From Candidatus Merdivicinus intestinigallinarum (GTDB lineage Bacteria > Bacillota > Clostridia > Oscillospirales > Ruminococcaceae): a stretch of 64,000 bases of DNA. The position numbers were made by a program, and so were the translations under genes. Of this stretch, positions 59,335-64,000 are shown in pieces. Under the pieces are notes generated by a model, which saw nothing but the letters and a program-made list of their open reading frames with translations, was not told where the DNA came from and did no database searches. The first letter of the stretch is position 1. Every line of letters begins with the position of its first letter. The DNA lies in NCBI GenBank assembly GCA_018713335.1, contig DVOW01000032.1, forward strand, positions 19,816-83,815. Reading direction: 5' to 3'.

Positions 59335-60482
59335 AAATCGCAGGAAAATTGATGCTGGGTATGATCGCGGGCGCTATGGCCATTGCCAGCCTGACTAGCT
59401 GCACCACCGCTTCTTCCGCGGCGGACGACGGAAAAACTTTCACCATCTGGGCCAGCGGCTCCGATAATGTCAAGGTACAGTTCGAGCAGCAGGTAGCCAA
59501 ATTTAACGAGATCCAGGACGAATATGAAGCGGAGCTTCAGTTCATCACTTCCGGGACAGGGGCGGAAAGCCTTTCTTCCCGCCTGATCGCGGCTTACCAG
59601 AGTGGACAGACCAATACGGATTACGATTTGGTGGAGGCCAGCGATTCTGAGGTCATCAATTATCTGAACCAGTGCGGCGAGGACTTCTTTGTAGAAGCGG
59701 ACACCGCATCTATGGAAAATTACAGCAACTTGCAGTACCAGCCTTCCGTGGGTCAGGAATATTATATTCCTTACCGGGGCACCACGGTCCTGCTGGCCTA
59801 TAACAGCGACACCGTTCCCAATCCCCCCACTACCGCTGAGGAGCTTTACCAGTGGATCCAGGACAACCCCGGCCGGTTCGCCTACAATACCCCCGGATCC
59901 GGCGGCGCGGGCAGTTCCTTTGTCCAGACGTCCATTTATAACTTCCTGCCGGAAGAGGCGCTGAGCTCCCCCGACGAAGTATGGGCGGAGGAATGGGATC
60001 AGGGCTTTGAACTGCTGGAAAGCCTGCACCCGTACATGTACCAGTCCGCGGGCAAGGTAGTTTACCCCAACAAGAACCAGGGCACCCTGGACCTTCTGGC
60101 CAACTTTGAGATCGACATGTGCCCCGCTTGGGCGGATATGGTCATCTCCCAGAAAATGCAGGGGACCATGCCGGAGAGCATCCAGCTGGTCCAGATCGAC
60201 CCGGCCTTTACCGGCAATCTTTGCGGCTTTATCGCTCCTTCCTTCGGTACGAACCACGAGGGCGCTCAGGCGTTTATGGACTACATGCTTTCTCCGGACG
60301 CCCAGAATATCGCCCTGGAATCCATGGCGGCCCTGCCGGTCATCGATTTCTCCCTGCTGGATCAGGAGCTGGTGAAAAACATCGAAACCTTGAATATCAG
60401 CGAGTTCCGCAGCTCCAGCATCGGCGACCTGGGCACCCAGATCAACGAGCGCTGGGACCGGGAAATCGCAACTTTAGGCTGA
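59331..60482 (+). CDS. ABC transporter substrate-binding lipoprotein
   Basis: MKIAGKLMLGMIAGAMAIASLTSC lipobox; extracellular solute-binding fold. Confidence 0.92.
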   Translation: MKIAGKLMLGMIAGAMAIASLTSCTTASSAADDGKTFTIWASGSDNVKVQFEQQVAKFNEIQDEYEAELQFITSGTGAESLSSRLIAAYQSGQTNTDYDLVEASDSEVINYLNQCGEDFFVEADTASMENYSNLQYQPSVGQEYYIPYRGTTVLLAYNSDTVPNPPTTAEELYQWIQDNPGRFAYNTPGSGGAGSSFVQTSIYNFLPEEALSSPDEVWAEEWDQGFELLESLHPYMYQSAGKVVYPNKNQGTLDLLANFEIDMCPAWADMVISQKMQGTMPESIQLVQIDPAFTGNLCGFIAPSFGTNHEGAQAFMDYMLSPDAQNIALESMAALPVIDFSLLDQELVKNIETLNISEFRSSSIGDLGTQINERWDREIATLG

Positions 60483-60506
60483 TCGCTGGCGGAAAGGAAC
60501 CGGATT

Positions 60507-61352
60507 ATGGATCAAGAACGGAAAAACAAGGTGCTGCCTTACCTGATGCTGATGCCGGCCATGGCGGTGATGATGATCGTGGTCATTTACCCCATCTTCT
60601 CCTGCATTGTCACCAGCTTCACCCAGGAGGAGGCCGGCGGGTTCGGGTTTGAAAACTACCTGTACTTCCTGGCCGACCCCATGCAGCTGACCAATATCGG
60701 CTATACCCTGGCCATTGTCGTGATCACTGTAGTGCTGGCTGTCGGGATCGCTTACCTTTTGTCCATGTACCTGCGGTTTTCCAATTCCCGGGTCAGCCGC
60801 TGGATCGGGAAGCTCTACCTGCTGCCCCGGTTCATCCCGGGCCTGGTAGCGGTCAACGGCATGATCACCATTATCAGCAACTCCGGGCTTTTGAACCGGC
60901 TGTCCCGCCTGTTCGGCATGGACTGGGAGCTGGGACTCATGTACGACGCCAAGGGCATTATCCTCATGAACCTGTGGTTCAACATCCCCTTTGCGGCCAT
61001 GATGATGGGGGCGGCCATGTCCGCCATCAACGACTCGGAGATCGAGGCCGCCAAGGATGTAGGGGCCGGGAAGCTGAAGATCTTTTATAAGATCATCCTG
61101 CCCCTGACCTACCGGGACATTTTCATCAGCGCCACCTTTGTGTTCATGAGCAACATCAGCTCCTTTACCACGCCTTACCTGATGGGAGGCAATTACCCCA
61201 CCATGATGGGCGTCACCATGTACAACCTGTACGGCAACCAGCATTTCGGCCGGTCGGCGGCGTTGTCCGTGATCATGTTCATACTGTCGGCTTTGTCAGC
61301 GGTTATGTACATCTACGTCAACATGAGGAAAGATCAATGGGAGAAAAACTGA
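60507..61352 (+). CDS. ABC transporter permease
   Basis: Six-TM permease with EIEAAKDVGAGKLKIFYKIILPLTYRDI EAA loop. Confidence 0.93.
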   Translation: MDQERKNKVLPYLMLMPAMAVMMIVVIYPIFSCIVTSFTQEEAGGFGFENYLYFLADPMQLTNIGYTLAIVVITVVLAVGIAYLLSMYLRFSNSRVSRWIGKLYLLPRFIPGLVAVNGMITIISNSGLLNRLSRLFGMDWELGLMYDAKGIILMNLWFNIPFAAMMMGAAMSAINDSEIEAAKDVGAGKLKIFYKIILPLTYRDIFISATFVFMSNISSFTTPYLMGGNYPTMMGVTMYNLYGNQHFGRSAALSVIMFILSALSAVMYIYVNMRKDQWEKN

Positions 61353-62284
61353 AGCTCCTTCCGGTGGCTCACCGGGGGATGCATGAAAACGCGCCGGAAA
61401 ACACCATGGCCGCCTTCCGGGCGGCGGCCCAGGCGGGATGCGCGGTGGAAACGGATATCCGCATGACAGCGGACGGGGAAATCGTCATATTCCACGACGA
61501 GAACCTGCTGCGCCTTTGCCGGGGGCTCCGGGACATCCCGGGAACCCCTATTGAGCAGCTGACCTGGGAGGAGCTTTCCCGCATCCGGCTCCCCTACGGC
61601 GGCCATGTGACGGGGGATTTCTTCCCGAAAAACGGGTATGAGCAGGAAGAATGGTTCAATTACCCCTGGGCGCTGGACAGCGAGGAGGCCATTTTGGAAC
61701 GGGCCGGGCGCTACAGTGGCCTTTCCCAGGAAGAACGGGTCCGGCGGCTGCTGGCGGATTACGAGGACGGCTTTTACAAAGCCAGCCAGGAGGATCCCCG
61801 TTCGGAACCCATCCCCACTTTGGAAGAATTTCTGCGGTGGGCAGCCGGGCAGCCGGAGGGGTTCTTCGCGGAGATCGAGTACAAGGGCCTGGGCATGACC
61901 CCCAAGGTATTTGAACTGCTGGAAAAGACCGGCGCGGCGGGGAAATGCATCCTCATGTCCGGGGACATTGCTCATGTCCGGGAAATGCAGAGATTTGCCG
62001 CCAAAGAGGGGAAACCCCAAGGCCTGCGGCTGGGCGTCAATATCCGGTACTGCGATGAGGAGCACCTGGCCAAACTCGAAGGCTACGACCTTTGGGAACT
62101 GGGACTGAACGCCGGGGAGTTTTCCGCCGGGGACGTAAAGCGCCTGGCGGATCGGGGGATCCGGGTGTTCGCAAACCTGGGGGATACCCCAAGCTGGTGG
62201 GAGACCCTGGAAACTACCGGGGCGGCGGCTTTCAAAACCAATACTCCGAGCCGCTACCTGGCATGGAAACAGGCGCAAAAATAA
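61337..62284 (+). CDS. Glycerophosphodiester phosphodiesterase
   Basis: LLPVAHRGMHENAPENTMAAFRAAAQAGCAVETDIRMTADGEIVIFHDENLLRL. Confidence 0.93.
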   Translation: MGEKLKLLPVAHRGMHENAPENTMAAFRAAAQAGCAVETDIRMTADGEIVIFHDENLLRLCRGLRDIPGTPIEQLTWEELSRIRLPYGGHVTGDFFPKNGYEQEEWFNYPWALDSEEAILERAGRYSGLSQEERVRRLLADYEDGFYKASQEDPRSEPIPTLEEFLRWAAGQPEGFFAEIEYKGLGMTPKVFELLEKTGAAGKCILMSGDIAHVREMQRFAAKEGKPQGLRLGVNIRYCDEEHLAKLEGYDLWELGLNAGEFSAGDVKRLADRGIRVFANLGDTPSWWETLETTGAAAFKTNTPSRYLAWKQAQK

Positions 62285-62337
62285 AGAAAAGGACGGCCCT
62301 TTTTACGGGGGCCGTTTTTGCGATAGGAGGAATTTAT

Positions 62338-62811
62338 ATGGAGATTTTGCTGGAGGAGAAAGTCCTGCTGCGCCCGGAGGACACCGGCACTACGGTGTGG
62401 ATGCCTTTCCGGCTGGAAAAACCGGCGGGGATGCTCCAAATCCATTTTTCTTATGGGCCCAAAATAGTGGAGGACCGGGAACTGTGCCGGAAGCTGCTGC
62501 TTGCCGGTGCGGAAAAATACGGCGTCCCGGAGCTGTTAGACGGGCGGGAGGAAGAGCTGGAAAAATTTTTACCCTTAACCAACTTGGTGACCATAGGGCT
62601 GCGGGGGCCGGAGGGCTTTGTGGGCTGCGCCCACCGTCCCGCGCCGGAGCAGATCCACCGGATCACGGCGGAAAGATCTTCCCCCGGGTTCCTTCCCTGC
62701 CCGGTGAAAGCCGGGGAATGGAGGATCGCAGTGCAGGTCCACGGGGTCTTTACCCCGGAGTGCCGCTGCCGTATCCAGGCAGAAGCTGGGGAAGGGGGGA
62801 TGGATCTATGA
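62338..62811 (+). CDS. Hypothetical protein in GDPD/ABC operon
   Basis: MEILLEEKVLLRPEDTGTTVWMPFRLEKPAGMLQIHFSYGPK...; AGGAGG RBS; overlaps the next ORF by 4 bp. Confidence 0.75.
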   Translation: MEILLEEKVLLRPEDTGTTVWMPFRLEKPAGMLQIHFSYGPKIVEDRELCRKLLLAGAEKYGVPELLDGREEELEKFLPLTNLVTIGLRGPEGFVGCAHRPAPEQIHRITAERSSPGFLPCPVKAGEWRIAVQVHGVFTPECRCRIQAEAGEGGMDL

Positions 62812-63791
62812 AATGGTTTGCCGCGGAAATGCACTGCCACACGGTGCACAGCGATGGAAACTTCACACCGGCACAGCTGGCCGCCAGCGCCAGGGAGTTT
62901 GGCCTGGACGCTTTTTGCCTGACGGACCACAATACGGTTTCCGGCCGGGAGGAGATTCAGGCGGAAGCCGCCAAAAACGGGCTTTGCGTCCTGCCGGGAA
63001 CGGAATGGACCACCTATTTCGGCCATATGCTGGTGCAGGGGTGCGTCAGCTGCCTGGACTGGGAGGCTGTGTCAAAGGATACGCTGGAGGAGTTTATCCC
63101 CTTGATCCAGCGCGCCGGGGGAGTTGTGGGCCCGGCCCATCCCTTCCGGCCGGGTAACCCCTTCGGCACCGGCTGCCACTGGGAATACCGCATCCGGAAC
63201 TGGGACTGCTTCGACTTTTATGAGGTGCTGTCCGGGGAAAATCCCGCCCGCCGCTATTACAACCAGCGGGCACTGGCCCATTGGACATCCCTGCTGGACC
63301 AGGGGTGCAAAATCGCGCCCACCTCCGGCATCGACTGGCACCGGCCCCTTTTGGAAGGGGCTGTGTACGCCTCCACCTGGCTGGGCGTTTCCGGGGAATT
63401 GACGCCGGAAGCTATGAGGGAGGCGCTGAAGCGGGGCTGCACTGCCGTCAGCACCGGCCCTCTGCCTCTGGTTTCCGCTTTCGAGAATGGAGAGGAGCAT
63501 TACCCTGGGGAAACAGTTCCGCCTGGGCCTGCGGAAATCAGGCTGGCCGCCGATTTGGACCGCCGGGGGGAGATCTGGCGGAAATGGCAGATCATCCCTC
63601 GGGAGTGGCGGATCGCAGGGCCGGGAGGGGAAATCCTTTACCGGCTGCCCTTCCGGGAGGGACGGCCCCAGACCGCCCTTTTGCCGTCCATGCCCTTGTG
63701 GTGCCGGGCGGAGCTTTTCGGGGACGTTCAGGGGGAGGAGGCCCTCATTGCCCTGACAAGCCCCTTTTACCGGGGAACATCCAAAGCGTAA
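62808..63791 (+). CDS. PHP-domain (CehA/McbA-like) metal-dependent phosphoesterase
   Basis: AEMHCHTVHSDGNFTPAQLAASAREFGLDAFCLTDHNTVSG...GVVGPAHPF. Confidence 0.9.
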   Translation: MKWFAAEMHCHTVHSDGNFTPAQLAASAREFGLDAFCLTDHNTVSGREEIQAEAAKNGLCVLPGTEWTTYFGHMLVQGCVSCLDWEAVSKDTLEEFIPLIQRAGGVVGPAHPFRPGNPFGTGCHWEYRIRNWDCFDFYEVLSGENPARRYYNQRALAHWTSLLDQGCKIAPTSGIDWHRPLLEGAVYASTWLGVSGELTPEAMREALKRGCTAVSTGPLPLVSAFENGEEHYPGETVPPGPAEIRLAADLDRRGEIWRKWQIIPREWRIAGPGGEILYRLPFREGRPQTALLPSMPLWCRAELFGDVQGEEALIALTSPFYRGTSKA

Positions 63792-63869
63792 ATCCTTGGG
63801 AAATACAGCAAAAAAACGGGACATCCAAAAGGTGCCTCCCGATAAGAAAACATCGTGAGGCAAGAGAGA

Positions 63870-63897
63870 AACGGTATAGCTTCGGCTATGCCGTTTT
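63870..63897 (+). terminator. Terminator of GDPD/ABC/PHP operon
   Basis: ACGGTATAGC-ttcg-GCTATGCCGTTTTT. Confidence 0.75.
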
Positions 63898-63899
63898 TC

Positions 63900-64000
63900 T
63901 CATTCTTGCCTTGATGAAGTGACTTTGGATACTTCCAGGGCTCCAATGCCCTTATAGTAGATGTCAATTTCCTGGGTGCGGTTCTTACCCTTTGGATCGC
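63900..64000 (-). CDS. C-terminal end of a probable serine site-specific recombinase (runs off the right edge)
   Basis: Minus strand reads ...DPKGKNRTQEIDIYYKGIGALEVSKVTSSRQE*, resembling the RTQEI-hYY C-terminal signature of large serine recombinases. Confidence 0.6.
   Translation of the reverse strand, partial: DPKGKNRTQEIDIYYKGIGALEVSKVTSSRQE

Overview
The window is a GC-rich, Firmicutes-type chromosome segment, probably from a spore-forming clostridial/Oscillospiraceae-like anaerobe. That assignment is inferred from SpoIIP, CotF-like proteins, reverse rubrerythrin, a T-box and the mre/min cluster. Most of it is dense housekeeping sequence: proS with a T-box leader; acn-icd-rex; adhE; iscS-iscU-mnmA; rnhA; ung; murC; recG-fakA-asp23; spoIIP and small coat proteins; a ttcA-like gene; an ECF sigma factor with a beta-propeller protein; reverse rubrerythrin; zapA-U32-dut-maf-mreBCD-PBP2-minD-mgsA; a hisS-like gene followed by aspS; pduL; a GH38 alpha-mannosidase; and an 8-gene GDPD/ABC/PHP operon. 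The right edge runs into the C-terminus of a probable serine recombinase. Items most worth a second look: (1) a local Rex circuit, with a perfect Rex operator at a consensus promoter of adhE and a near-perfect one upstream of the acn-icd-rex operon; (2) a catalytically degenerate HisRS-like protein in the hisS position upstream of aspS; (3) a pair of ~87-105 bp 3'-UTR elements in inverted orientation at 23.5/24.3 kb, plus chains of consecutive hairpins at 10.2 and 23.7 kb with compensatory changes between copies; (4) a putative phosphodiester-scavenging operon with two dissimilar GDPDs and a PHP enzyme; (5) a 20-bp palindrome at the promoter of a DUF3793-flavodoxin unit; (6) a GNAT gene broken by one TGA codon. 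Family calls come from reading the translations. No database search was run.
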